DNA of 64,000 bases from Streptomyces cellostaticus. Lineage in GTDB: Bacteria; Actinomycetota; Actinomycetes; Streptomycetales; Streptomycetaceae. The stretch is taken from positions 1 to 64,000 of the forward strand of contig NZ_KQ948015.1 in NCBI RefSeq assembly GCF_001513965.1, in the 5' to 3' direction. The notes below the pieces were generated by a model. The model worked only from the letters and a program-made list of their open reading frames with translations. It made no database searches and had not been told where the DNA came from. Positions 27,216-38,683 of this stretch are shown piece after piece (position 1 is the stretch's first letter; every line of letters starts with the position of its first letter). The translations under genes and the position numbers were made by a program.

Positions 27216-27293
27216 CTCAACCTCCTTGTCCTCGTGAGCCGTTGCGTTCCTGATGAGGAATCACCGTTGCGTCCCGATGAGAAATCAGAGGAA

Positions 27294-28352
27294 TCAGCCG
27301 AGGTTGTTGCCCCACAGCGCCTTGTCGTCGCTCTTGACGCTGGGCACGCCGCCGTAGGTGCCGCCGTCGGCGGTGACGAGCGGGGCGGAGAGCTGGTCCT
27401 CGAGCACACCGTCGCGGACCTGGATGATGGTGCTGTCGTGGTCGGTCTTGCCGGGCTTGAACGTCTTCCCGTCGATCGCGGCCTTGACGTAGTACAGGGC
27501 GTACTTGGCGTAGAGGTCGGCCGGCTGCGAGACCGTGGCGTCGATCTTGCCCTCGGCGATGGACTTGAGCTCCTCGGGGATGCCGTCGTTGGACACGACG
27601 AACACGTGCTTCTTGTCCTTCGGGCCCACCAACAGGCCCTTCTGCTTGAGGACTTGGAGCGTGCCGGACAGCGCGAAGCTGGCCTCCATGTAGACGCCCT
27701 TGATGTCCGGGTTGGCCGTCAGATCGGTCTGCAGTTTCTGGGCGGCGACCGCGCCGTCCCAGTTGGTGGCCTCGCCGAACACCTTGATGTCCGGGTAGTT
27801 CTTCTTCATGCAGTCGTTGAACGCCTCGGTGCGGTCGCGGCCGTTGATGGAGGAGAGGTCGCCCTCGAGCATGACGACCTTGCCCTTGCCGCCGAGCTTT
27901 GTGCCGAGGTACTGGCAGGCCTTCTCGCCGTAGGCGCGGTTGTCGGCGCGCACGACCATGTAGACCTTGCCGGTGTCGGGGCGGGTGTCGACGGTGACGA
28001 CGGGGATCTTCTTCGCCTCCAGCTGCGCGAGGGTGGGCGCGATGGCGGCGGTGTCCTGCGGGGCCATCGCGAGACCCTTGACGCCCTGACTGATGAACGT
28101 CTGTGCGTTGGCGGTGAGTTTGGCGACGTCGTTCTGCGAGTTGGTCGTCTTCAGGTCCAGGCCCAGCTGCTTGCCGTACTGGGGCGTGTACTTGATGTAG
28201 GAGTTCCAGAAGTCGGTGTCGGAACGCGGGTAGTCGACGCCGACGAGCGGCGCGCCGCTGGCCCCGGTGCCGGAGCCGCTGCTGCAGGCGCTGAGCAGCG
28301 TCAGGGCGGACAGGACGGAGACGGCTGAACAGAGGGCGGTTCTGACTCTCAT
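27294..28352 (-). CDS. sugar ABC transporter substrate-binding lipoprotein
   Basis: First gene of the fucose operon. A lipoprotein signal ends at ALTLLSAC (Cys about residue 23). The mature part is a periplasmic-binding-protein-like domain of the ribose family (VGVDYPRSDTDFWNSYIKYTP, KGLAMAPQDTAAIAP, IPVVTVDTRPDTG, VVSNDGIPEELKSIAEGKIDATV). It would be anchored outside the membrane and deliver a monosaccharide, presumably L-fucose, to the permease. A ribosome site GAGGAAG precedes the ATG at 28352, with a sigma-70-like promoter 86 bp farther up. Confidence 0.9.
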   Translation of the reverse strand: MRVRTALCSAVSVLSALTLLSACSSGSGTGASGAPLVGVDYPRSDTDFWNSYIKYTPQYGKQLGLDLKTTNSQNDVAKLTANAQTFISQGVKGLAMAPQDTAAIAPTLAQLEAKKIPVVTVDTRPDTGKVYMVVRADNRAYGEKACQYLGTKLGGKGKVVMLEGDLSSINGRDRTEAFNDCMKKNYPDIKVFGEATNWDGAVAAQKLQTDLTANPDIKGVYMEASFALSGTLQVLKQKGLLVGPKDKKHVFVVSNDGIPEELKSIAEGKIDATVSQPADLYAKYALYYVKAAIDGKTFKPGKTDHDSTIIQVRDGVLEDQLSAPLVTADGGTYGGVPSVKSDDKALWGNNLG

Positions 28353-28437
28353 CGGTGCTTCCTCGCGCCGGTCCCGTAGCGGGAGATGTTTCGCCTCGAC
28401 GACATCTGCGTATCGCCGTTGCGGAAGAGATGGGATG

Positions 28438-28467
28438 TTTATAGGCGCGCCCTCGGCGCCCTGTCTA
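28438..28467 (-). promoter_or_regulatory. sigma-70-like promoter of the fucose operon
   Basis: On the minus strand TAGACA (28467-28462) and TATAAA (28443-28438) are separated by 18 bases, a good housekeeping promoter match. The start point would fall near 28430, giving a leader of about 78 nt before the binding-protein gene. Confidence 0.6.
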
Positions 28468-28597
28468 CCCCGCGGTCGGATGAGCTCCAAAATGCCAGCT
28501 CACGACCGATCGGGGATTCCGGATCGGCACCAAGAAGGCAAGATCCATCCCATCAATCCCCTCGCTCGGCTGATCCGAATCGGCCATGAAGCCCTGA

Positions 28598-28614
28598 CAG
28601 ACATTCCATGTCTG
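28598..28614. promoter_or_regulatory. 17-bp inverted repeat CAGACATTCCATGTCTG
   Basis: Two perfect 7-bp arms around TCC, with further near-symmetry (CTGA on the left, GTCAG on the right). It lies in the 432-bp region between the divergent fucose operon and the GH29 gene, where a shared operator is expected. Length and symmetry suit a GntR or similar dimer. Confidence 0.5.
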
Positions 28615-28784
28615 GTCAGTGGCAAATCGCCTCAGAATGGCATCAAGTAGAGCCAACTCCCTGACCGCCCAGCGCTTTTCATCCCTGCACACCGGTTGAC
28701 ATCCCAGGGAGACATGGCCGACCTTCATGCGTAACAAGCGGCGCCCTGCATTCCCCTGTCCCCTCCTGCACCAGGGATGTCTCC

Positions 28785-31016
28785 ATGTCGAGTTCGATCA
28801 ACAGACGCCACTTCCTGGCCGGTGCCACCTGCGTCGCCGCGGCGGCCGTTGCCGGAGGTGTGTTCGATGCCGGAACCGCCCGGGCCGCTCCCAGCACGTA
28901 TACGCCCGACTGGAACTCGGTCGACCAGCACCCGCCGGCCCCGGAGTGGTTCCAGGACGCGAAGTTCGGGATCTACTTCCACTGGGGCGTCTTCAGCGTC
29001 CCCGCCTACGACAACGAGTGGTACCCGCGCAACATGTACCAGGCGGGCAGCAACGCCAACCAGCACCACATCGCGGCCTACGGCCAGCCGTCGGCATGGC
29101 CGTACCACAACTTCATCAACGGGGCACAGGACCTGGCGGGCAACTTCGTGAAGTTCGCGCCGAAACTGAAGTCGGCGGGCGGGAAGTTCGACCCCGACGA
29201 GTGGGTGCAGCTGTTCGTCGACGCCGGCGCCAGGTTCGCCGGCCCGGTCGCCGAGCACCATGACGGCTTCTCCATGTGGGACAGCCAGGTCAACGAGTGG
29301 AACTCGGTGAAGAAGGGCCCGGGGCTCGACCTGCTCCGGCTCTTCTCCACGGCCATCCGCGCCAAGGGCCTCAAGCTGCTGGTGGCCATGCACCACGCGT
29401 ACCACTTCAACGGCTTCTACGAGTTCGTCCCCGCCCAGACGGACCCCAGCCTCAAGAAGCTCTACGGGCAGCTGGGCTCGGCCGCGGAGAACCAGCTCTG
29501 GTTCGACAAGCTCAAGGAGGTCATCGACCGTACCCAGCCCGACATCCTGTGGCAGGACTTCAAGCTGGACGCCGTGGACGAGACACAGCGCCTGAACTTC
29601 CTGGCGTACTACTACAACCAGGCGGGCAGCTGGGGCAAAGAGGTCGTCGCCACGTACAAGGACGGCATGAACGGCAAGGGCGAGGTCTTCGACTACGAGC
29701 GCGGCGGTCCGGGGGACCTGGCCTCCCCGTACTGGCTGACCGACGACAGCATCTCCAGCAGCAGCTGGTGCTACACCCAGGGCATCGGCTACTACACCAT
29801 CCAGCAGATGCTTCACTCGTTCATCGACCGGGTCAGCAAGAACGGCAACATGCTGCTGAACATCGCGCCGATGGCCGACGGCACCATCCCCCAGGCGCAG
29901 AAGGACATCCTGCTCGGTATCGGAGACCACCTGAAGCGCTTCGGCGAGTCGGTGTACTCGACCCGCGCCTGGACGGCGTACGGCGAGGGCCCGACGAAGA
30001 TGGGCGGCGGTGCGTTCACCACCCCGCACGCCGGCACGCCCCAGGACATCCGCTTCACCCGCAACAAGGCCGAAAACGTCCTGTACGCCACCGTCCTGGG
30101 CTGGCCCGGCAGTTCACTGACGATCAAGACCCTCAGCTCGGACCGGATCAACCTCTCGTCGCTGACCTCGGTGAAGCTCCTCGGCACCACCGCCGGCACC
30201 TACATCGACCTGCCCACGCCGGCCCAGAACTCCTCCGGCCTCACGGTCATCCTGCCCTCCTCGGCGCCGTACAGCGCGGGCGCCTACGTCCTGAAGCTCA
30301 CTTTCTCCGGCACGATCCCGGGGCTGCGGCCGCTCACCGGCACCCTCGCCTCCACGGACGTCAACTACAGTGGCAACTCGGCCGTACTCACCGTCGGTGA
30401 CTACACCACGGCCGACCTCACCTCGGCCGGGCTGGGCGCAGGCAGCATCTCCTCCCTCCGGCCGGCCCCGGGCTACCAGGTGATCGGCTACTCCGGGGAC
30501 AACTTCAGCGGCACCTCCTGGACGTTCACCGCCGAGAACCCCGACCTGCGGGTCACCGGCAACAACGACCAGATCGCCTCGCTGAGGGTCCAGTTCAACC
30601 CGGCGGCATACTTCCGGCTCACCAACGCCACCAATGGACTCGCCCTGGACAGCGGCGGCGGCGTGGCCTCCGGGTCCGACCTCAAGCAGTGGACGTGGAA
30701 CGGCAGCTCCAACCTGCAGTGGCAGGCTGAAGCGGTCGGCGGCGGCTACTACCGGCTGGTCAACCGGACGAACGGCATGGTCGCCGACGGCTGGGGCGCC
30801 ACCGACAACGGCTCTGCGGCCCGACAGGCCCCCTGGAACGGCGGTACCAACCAGCAGTGGAAGATCACCCCCCGCGGCGGCGACCTCTATTCGATCGCCA
30901 ACCGCACCACCGGCCTGGTCCTCGACGGCGGTGGCAACGTCGACTCGGGCTCCGTCACCAAGCAGTGGGCGTACGGCGGCAGCACCAACCTGCTGTGGTC
31001 CTTCACGGCCGTCTGA
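28785..31016 (+). CDS. secreted GH29 alpha-L-fucosidase with crystallin-like and CBM13 modules
   Basis: Releases L-fucose from glycans. It begins with a Tat signal (NRRHFLAGA, cleavage near residue 36). The GH29 barrel shows WFQDAKFGIYFHWGVFSVPAYDNEWY, EHHDGFSMWDSQVNEWN and the nucleophile region PDILWQDFKLD, then MLLNIAPMADGTIP. A beta-rich linker leads to a beta/gamma-crystallin-like unit (about 555-600, VIGYSGDNFSGTSWTF) and a ricin-type CBM13 of three repeats to residue 743. It is divergent from the importer operon and followed by a strong hairpin. The module set implies action on insoluble or polymeric plant glycans outside the cell. Confidence 0.92.
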   Translation: MSSSINRRHFLAGATCVAAAAVAGGVFDAGTARAAPSTYTPDWNSVDQHPPAPEWFQDAKFGIYFHWGVFSVPAYDNEWYPRNMYQAGSNANQHHIAAYGQPSAWPYHNFINGAQDLAGNFVKFAPKLKSAGGKFDPDEWVQLFVDAGARFAGPVAEHHDGFSMWDSQVNEWNSVKKGPGLDLLRLFSTAIRAKGLKLLVAMHHAYHFNGFYEFVPAQTDPSLKKLYGQLGSAAENQLWFDKLKEVIDRTQPDILWQDFKLDAVDETQRLNFLAYYYNQAGSWGKEVVATYKDGMNGKGEVFDYERGGPGDLASPYWLTDDSISSSSWCYTQGIGYYTIQQMLHSFIDRVSKNGNMLLNIAPMADGTIPQAQKDILLGIGDHLKRFGESVYSTRAWTAYGEGPTKMGGGAFTTPHAGTPQDIRFTRNKAENVLYATVLGWPGSSLTIKTLSSDRINLSSLTSVKLLGTTAGTYIDLPTPAQNSSGLTVILPSSAPYSAGAYVLKLTFSGTIPGLRPLTGTLASTDVNYSGNSAVLTVGDYTTADLTSAGLGAGSISSLRPAPGYQVIGYSGDNFSGTSWTFTAENPDLRVTGNNDQIASLRVQFNPAAYFRLTNATNGLALDSGGGVASGSDLKQWTWNGSSNLQWQAEAVGGGYYRLVNRTNGMVADGWGATDNGSAARQAPWNGGTNQQWKITPRGGDLYSIANRTTGLVLDGGGNVDSGSVTKQWAYGGSTNLLWSFTAV

Positions 31017-31033
31017 TCCCTTTCCCCGCGGAC

Positions 31034-31082
31034 CCCCGCCGCCGCCCGGATTCCGCTCCAAGTCGACCGGGCGGCGGTGGGG
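31034..31082 (+). terminator. GC-rich hairpin after the GH29 gene
   Basis: CCCCGCCGCCGCCCGG (31034-31049) pairs with CCGGGCGGCGGTGGGG (31067-31082) with one mismatch and a 17-base loop. It may uncouple the two fucosidase genes or simply attenuate. Confidence 0.6.
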
Positions 31083-31153
31083 CACCACGACGACGGGTCA
31101 CCACTCCACTCCTCCACACGACCACGCACCGCCGACCGGACACAGGAGTCCCC

Positions 31154-34042
31154 TTGACGGACAGTGCCATCGACCGCAGACGGTTCCTCACCGCAGCCGC
31201 ACTGACCGCGGGAGCCGCGGCCCTGCCCGGCGGTCTGCTCTCGGGCAGGGCGGTGGCGGCCGTCCCCCCGCAGATCACACTCCCCGAGCGCGGCATCCAC
31301 GACACGTCCCCGGCCTCCTCCTGGACCGACGGCTTCCTCACCGGCAACGGCGAATACGGGGCCGTACTGTACGGCGCTCCCGCCCTGGAGAAGGTGGTCT
31401 TCAACTATCAGCGACTGGTGCTGCCGAACGGCACCCGTGACGTGAACCCGCCGGTGATCTCCGCCCGTCTGGAAGGCGCACGCGACAAGGCACTCGCGGG
31501 TGACTACGCGAGCGCCAACCGGGACTTCGCCGCGGGCTGGTCGCTGCGCTGGACGCAGGCCTACCACCCCGCGTACGAACTGCACATCGACACGCCCGGC
31601 ATGACCACGGTCAACAACTACGGACGGGTCACCGACTTCCGTACCGGCGAGGTGAGTTCGAGCTGGACGGACCAGTTCGGCACCTGGACCCGGCGGGCGT
31701 TCGTCTCCCGGGCCGACAAGGTGATCGTCCATGAGCTGACACCCGCTCCCGGCCGTACCGTCGACACCACGCTCAGCGCCTATACCGCGCTCGCCGGGCT
31801 GCCCGGCAGCCTGAGCTTCACCACGCGTGCCACCGTCACCGGCGGCTCCGGCTACCTGAATCTGCGCGGCACCTACCCCTCGGGGCAGGGCGCCTTCGGC
31901 TACGAGGGCGTCACCCGCGTCGTCGCCTCGGGCACCGGCGCCACGGTCACCGTCAACGGCTCCACGATCGTGGTGGCCAAGGCGGCCAAGGTGCTGCTGC
32001 TGACGAAGCTGGGCCGCTACGAGTCGTCCACGGGCTGGGACTCCGAGCCGCTGCACACGCAACTGGCCTCGCTCGGCACCGACTACGCCGCACTGCTCTC
32101 GCGGCACACCGCCCTGCACACCCCTGTCTACGACCGTTCCCGCCTCGACCTGAACGTACCGGCCGCCGACCGGCACCTCTCCGTCACTGAACTGATCGCC
32201 CGCCAGAACGCCGACCGCACGGTCATCGACACGGCGCTGCTGGAACGGCTCTACGACTCCGGCCGCTACCTCTTCCTCAGCTCCAGCGGCATCCTGCCAC
32301 CCCGCCTGACCGGCATCTGGGCCGGATCGTGGGGCGCCGCCTGGGCCGACGACTTCACCACCGACGCCAACGTCAACCTCCAGGTCGCGGGCGGCAACAT
32401 CCTCGACCTGACCGAGTCCATGCAGGGCTACTTCGACCTGGTCCTGGGCCAGCTGAACGACTGGCGCACCAACGCGAAGAACCTCTACGGAGCCCGCGGC
32501 TTCCTCGCCCCCACCCGCACCGACGGCGAGTACGGCCACATGCTCCACTTCAACGGAGGCGACTTCCCCGGCCACTGCTGGACCGGCGGCGCCGACTGGC
32601 TGCTCCACCCGCTCCTGGAGTACTACCAGGTCACCGGCGACCAGGCGTTCCTGCGCGACAAGCTCGGCCCCGCGCTGATGGAACTGGCCCTGTTCTACGA
32701 GGACTTCCTCACCCGCACCGACGCGGCCGGCAAGGCGGTCTTCGTACCGTCCTTCTCCATGGAGAACGCCCCCCGCAACACCGGCGTGTACCTCTCGATC
32801 AACGCCACCGGCGACATCATGGCCGGCAAGCACGCCCTCCAGGCCGCCATCGACGCGGCCAACACCCTCGGCGTCGAACAGGGCGGCGGCCAGGGCGTCG
32901 CCCGCTGGACGGCACTGCTGAAGAAGATCCCGGACTACCGCATCAACGGCGACAGCGCACTGGCCGAATGGTCCTGGCCGAGCCTCACCGACAACTACAA
33001 CCACCGGCATGTGCAGCACCTGTACGGCGCCTGGCCGCTGCATGAGATCAACCCCGAGAACGCACCTTCCCTGGTCCGCCCGGCGCAGCGGGCCCTTGAG
33101 CTGCGCGGCGACCAGAACATCTCCGCACACGGCAGCCTGCACCGGGCCCTGGCCTGGGCCCGGCTGAAGGACGGCGGACAGGTCTACGGCAACCTGCGGA
33201 AGATCCTCGGCAACAACATGGTCTTCAAGTCGCTGATGACCTCCCACAACCCGAACCTCGACATCTACAACGCCGACGCCGCGAACGCCATCCCCGGCGT
33301 GCTGGCCGAGGCCCTGATCTACAGCCGGCCCGGAGTGCTGGAGATCCTCCCCGCGCTGCCCGACCAGCTGGCGAAGGGCACGATCACCGGGGTACGGGCC
33401 CGAGGCCGGATCCGGATCCACAGCTTCGCCTGGGACCTGAACGCCCGGGCCGCCACCCTGTCCGTCACCTCCGACGTCAACCAGGACGTCACGCTGATCA
33501 GCCGCCGCGGCATGACCTCCGTGGCCACGACCGCGACCGTCACGGCCTCCTCCCTCGGCACCCACGCCAGGAAGGTCTCCCTGACCGCCGGGCAGCGCAC
33601 CGACATCACCGTCTCCCTGCTCAGCGGCCTCTTCCGGCTCGAAAACCGGCGCAGCGGCAAGGTGCTCGACGTCACCAGCGGCAGTACCGCCGACGGCGCC
33701 GGCCTCATCCAGTGGGGCTGGTCCGGCAGCGAGAACCAGCAGTCGCGGCTCCAGCCCGACGCCGACGGCTCCTTCCGCCTCGTCTCCCGCCACAGCGGCA
33801 AGGTCGTCGACAGCCCCGGGGGCTCCGGACAGGGTGCCCAGCTCATCCAGTGGCCGGACGGCAACAGCGACAACCAGCACTGGAAGGTGGTCGACGCGGG
33901 CGGTGGATACGTCCGGCTCGTCAACGTCCGCAACGGCTTGTGCGCGGACGTGGAGGGCGGATCGGCGGACAACGGCGCCAAGGTGATCCAGTGGCCTGTC
34001 GGTGACGGAACCAACCAGCAGTGGCGGCTGGTCGCCCTCTGA
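31154..34042 (+). CDS. secreted GH95 alpha-L-fucosidase (or alpha-L-galactosidase) with CBM13
   Basis: GH95 inverting enzymes cleave alpha-1,2-linked fucose such as the terminal residue on xyloglucan; some prefer L-galactose. A Tat motif (DRRRFLTAA) lies near the N-terminus. The catalytic region has SSSGILPPRLTGIWAGSWGAAWADDFTTDANVNLQVAGGNILD (the two catalytic Asn), WTGGADWLLHPLLEYYQVTGD and NHRHVQHLYGAWPLHEI. The C-terminus from about residue 825 is a ricin-type CBM13 with three NxRSGK-like repeats. The start is a TTG at 31154 behind AGGAG; the longer frame overlaps the terminator. 962 aa is long for GH95 because of the CBM13. Confidence 0.9.
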   Translation: MTDSAIDRRRFLTAAALTAGAAALPGGLLSGRAVAAVPPQITLPERGIHDTSPASSWTDGFLTGNGEYGAVLYGAPALEKVVFNYQRLVLPNGTRDVNPPVISARLEGARDKALAGDYASANRDFAAGWSLRWTQAYHPAYELHIDTPGMTTVNNYGRVTDFRTGEVSSSWTDQFGTWTRRAFVSRADKVIVHELTPAPGRTVDTTLSAYTALAGLPGSLSFTTRATVTGGSGYLNLRGTYPSGQGAFGYEGVTRVVASGTGATVTVNGSTIVVAKAAKVLLLTKLGRYESSTGWDSEPLHTQLASLGTDYAALLSRHTALHTPVYDRSRLDLNVPAADRHLSVTELIARQNADRTVIDTALLERLYDSGRYLFLSSSGILPPRLTGIWAGSWGAAWADDFTTDANVNLQVAGGNILDLTESMQGYFDLVLGQLNDWRTNAKNLYGARGFLAPTRTDGEYGHMLHFNGGDFPGHCWTGGADWLLHPLLEYYQVTGDQAFLRDKLGPALMELALFYEDFLTRTDAAGKAVFVPSFSMENAPRNTGVYLSINATGDIMAGKHALQAAIDAANTLGVEQGGGQGVARWTALLKKIPDYRINGDSALAEWSWPSLTDNYNHRHVQHLYGAWPLHEINPENAPSLVRPAQRALELRGDQNISAHGSLHRALAWARLKDGGQVYGNLRKILGNNMVFKSLMTSHNPNLDIYNADAANAIPGVLAEALIYSRPGVLEILPALPDQLAKGTITGVRARGRIRIHSFAWDLNARAATLSVTSDVNQDVTLISRRGMTSVATTATVTASSLGTHARKVSLTAGQRTDITVSLLSGLFRLENRRSGKVLDVTSGSTADGAGLIQWGWSGSENQQSRLQPDADGSFRLVSRHSGKVVDSPGGSGQGAQLIQWPDGNSDNQHWKVVDAGGGYVRLVNVRNGLCADVEGGSADNGAKVIQWPVGDGTNQQWRLVAL

Positions 34043-34079
34043 CCGTCGCCGCTCCACGGTCGGCCCGGCACCGTGTCGG

Positions 34080-34563
34080 CGGTTCTGAGCACCAGGTCGT
34101 GATCACGTGTCAGCTCGGGCCGCAGTGACAGCCCGCCGCCGGGGCCCGCGCACCGGAGGGCCGGAAACACGCTGACGTCCCGGCGGTCGACGAGACCGCC
34201 GGCCGGCATCGCCAGGCGGACCTCCGGCCCGCCGTACGCGCTCAGGCGCAGATCCCACAGCGCCTCTCCCCCGGGATGGAGTTCCGCCACCACGACGACC
34301 GGCAGGGTGATGCGGAAGTCGCCCTGCTGATCCACGAAACAAGGGGCGTCGATGCGAGGCCCGCCGTTGTCCTGGAGCCGCGCCAGGAAGCGGTAGTGGT
34401 ACGCCCGCGCGGTCCTTCCGTGGAGCGAGCCCTTCAAGCGGATCGCGTGGCCGTCCACTTCGACCGACACGACCTCGGCGTGCGCAGGCCGGAGCCAGGT
34501 GCGCACGGCGAGTCCTCCGCCTTCGGTCGCGTACGGGGTCCCAGTCGAAATTTCGAATGTCAT
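34080..34563 (-). pseudogene. truncated transferase C-terminal domain
   Basis: From the ATG at 34563 the frame gives a compact beta-rich domain (DGHAIRLKGSLHG, IDAPCFVDQQGDFRITLP, LWDLRLSAYGG, DVSVFPALR). I associate this pattern with the C-terminal part of Streptomyces glycosyl/glycerophosphotransferases, with moderate confidence. After LTRDHDLVLRT it meets the GH95 3' end and continues as antisense nonsense, so both the catalytic part and the natural end are missing. It may be a scrap mobilised together with the GH95 gene. Confidence 0.45.
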
Positions 34564-34566
34564 TCG
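34545..34566. promoter_or_regulatory. two overlapping palindromes TCGAAATTTCGA and CGAATGTCATTCG
   Basis: A perfect 12-bp palindrome (34545-34556) shares three bases with a perfect 13-bp one (34554-34566). The CGAA...TTCG arms match the ends of the TCGAAGCGCTTCGA sites in this window and resemble motifs known upstream of Streptomyces xylanase genes. The sites overlap the start of the truncated minus-strand frame, so they may be relics of a xylan-gene promoter. Confidence 0.5.
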
Positions 34567-34760
34567 GAAAGTAGAAGCGTCACGAATCCTTGAGCGGTCC
34601 CGAACATGTCAACATCATCCGACGTCCGGAATCGACGCGCGGCTACATACGGCCGACCAGGGCTGCGCCGATCTGCGACGTCCGGACAACTGACCTGCGG
34701 CAGCCCGACTCCACCTAGACCAGAATGTTTCGATGCCGCTCACGAATCATGCGAGAGGTA

Positions 34761-34788
34761 TTGACGGGATCCACCGACCTCCTATCAT
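34761..34788 (+). promoter_or_regulatory. sigma-70-like promoter upstream of the GH43 remnant and GH10-GH62 gene
   Basis: TTGACG (34761-34766), a 16-base spacer and TATCAT (34783-34788). It points toward the degraded GH43 gene and, about 600 bp farther, the xylanase fusion, which has no closer convincing promoter. Confidence 0.45.
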
Positions 34789-34834
34789 CCAGAATGCTCG
34801 ACAAACCGATCTGCGTTCGACATTACGAACTTGA

Positions 34835-37411
<2,577 letters not shown>

Positions 37412-37460
37412 CCATGTGGGCTCCGCCGCGCTGTTGAAGCAGGTGGGGACAACGCGCTGC

Positions 37461-37509
37461 GGGCCGAGGTCGACTGCTTCTGAGGAAGGAGGCGGACCGA
37501 CCTCGGCCC
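37461..37509. terminator. 12-bp inverted repeat between convergent genes
   Basis: GGGCCGAGGTCG (37461-37472) and CGACCTCGGCCC (37498-37509) are perfect complements with a 25-base loop, placed between the ends of the xylanase fusion and the GH12 gene. The long loop makes simple intrinsic termination less certain. Confidence 0.5.
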
Positions 37510-37519
37510 TGTTGTCTGG

Positions 37520-38236
37520 TCAGCCGCCGCTGACGGTCAGGTTGTTGGTGTTGAAGTTGAGTCCGCCGGACGACGAGGTGATCTCATAGCCGAACTGCAC
37601 GTCGCCGATGACCTCGTTGCCGGGCATCCAGCCCTTGGTGTAGGCGATCCAGTTGAGGACCTGCTTGACGTCCACGGTGCCGGAGCTGGAGTTGGACGTC
37701 CGCAGGAACGAGAACACCTGGTTCGACCCGTTTGTACCCTTGTAGACGTCCCAGTTGTGGCCGCCGAGCGTGACGTTGGCCTGCCAACTGCCGATCGGGC
37801 CGACGGCTCCGGTGTGGTTGACCCAGAGCATGATCTCGTACTGGTGGGCGTTGTCCCAGATGTCGTACGACGTGTTGTACGCGCCGGACGACGGGACACT
37901 GACGTTATAGTTGCTGGTGAGCCAGCTGAGGGTGTCGATCGACTTGCTGATCGTCTTCGTCGAGTTGGCGTAGGACTTGATGCCGCCGGTGTTGGGGTGG
38001 TCGGCCCAGACGCCCCAGCTGGTCCCGGAGTTGGCCCAGATGCACTGGCCGCCCGCACCGGAGCCCCAGATGTTGTTGAAGAGCCTGTAGCCGTCCAGGC
38101 TGGTGTTGGCCCACTGGTCGCAGGAGTTCCAGACGGCGGCCGAAGCGGGGGCGGAGGCGAGGCCGACGGTGGCACCGAGAGCCATCGCCGGCGCGAGCAC
38201 CGCCATGGTGATCTTGCGTATTCTGCTTTTAACCAT
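37520..38236 (-). CDS. secreted GH12 endo-beta-1,4-glucanase/xyloglucanase
   Basis: Cuts beta-1,4-glucan chains, and in some members xyloglucan. The 238-residue precursor has a Sec signal (cleavage at ASAAV, residue 34) and a single jelly-roll domain with the two catalytic Glu in HQYEIMLWVN (Glu134) and FGYEIT (Glu218). Two Cys (39 and 65) could form the usual N-terminal disulphide. No CBM is attached, unlike many Streptomyces GH12 cellulases. ATG 38236 was chosen because AAGGGA precedes it; the upstream in-frame extension MGRGSNPH has no signal-peptide logic. Confidence 0.92.
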   Translation of the reverse strand: MVKSRIRKITMAVLAPAMALGATVGLASAPASAAVWNSCDQWANTSLDGYRLFNNIWGSGAGGQCIWANSGTSWGVWADHPNTGGIKSYANSTKTISKSIDTLSWLTSNYNVSVPSSGAYNTSYDIWDNAHQYEIMLWVNHTGAVGPIGSWQANVTLGGHNWDVYKGTNGSNQVFSFLRTSNSSSGTVDVKQVLNWIAYTKGWMPGNEVIGDVQFGYEITSSSGGLNFNTNNLTVSGG

Positions 38237-38334
38237 GGTGTCCCTTCCATGGGTGGGGGGAAAGTGGGGGTTGCTACCACGCCCCATGCTGAGGACGTGG
38301 TCCTCTCCGGCGACGAGAACGACCGGCTCCGCGT

Positions 38335-38585
38335 CGCCGGAAGAAGTCCTGGTGGGTGCCGGGCACCTCGACGGTCACCGGCTCGCGGCCGTGGTTGAGC
38401 ACGAACACGGCCTTCCGGGTTGCGCCCCGGTCGCTCTACTTGAGCAGCCCGTCGTGTGGGGTGCCGAGCCACAGGGTGTCGCAGTTCCGTGGGTCGACCA
38501 GCAGCCGTTCACCGCATCCACGACCGTCCTCGTTGGCGCTGAACTCCACCGTGTCGGTGCGCTTCCAGCTGGCTCCCCGGTCCTC
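38335..38585 (-). pseudogene. chimeric remnant of GH74 xyloglucanase and GH42 beta-galactosidase
   Basis: One minus-strand frame reads EDRGASWKRTD, NEDGRGCGERLLVDPRNCDTLW and LGTPHDGLLK, a GH74 propeller repeat. It then meets a TAG where a Ser codon is expected, continues SDRGAT, and switches within a few codons to KAVFVLNHGREPVTVEVPGTHQD, the C-terminal sandwich of GH42-type beta-galactosidases. The two pieces were joined by a deletion that removed most of both genes. Loss of GH74 matters because it is a main xyloglucan-cutting family. Confidence 0.7.
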
Positions 38586-38683
38586 GGGCGTGGGCGAGCC
38601 CTCGCACCGACGGATGGAACAGCAGCGGCGTCAGCGGAACCGGAAAGAACAGAGCGCCTGCTGAGGTGAAACGTGCTCATGTC

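Noticed and set aside
25149..28328. 1059-codon plus-strand open frame over the ABC transporter genes
   Set aside because: Low-complexity shadow of the ATPase and binding-protein genes, with no recognisable domain.
30887..34057. 1056-codon minus-strand open frame over the GH95 gene
   Set aside because: It is an antisense shadow caused by GC bias; the translation is Val/Gly/Asp-rich without domains, and the plus strand is unmistakable GH95-CBM13.
38375..38680. 101-codon minus-strand frame starting MSTFHLSRRSVLS, resembling a Tat signal
   Set aside because: After the first 13 residues it is out of frame with the GH74/GH42 homology and reads as Arg/Pro/Ser-rich noise. At best it is the relict start of a lost secreted enzyme.
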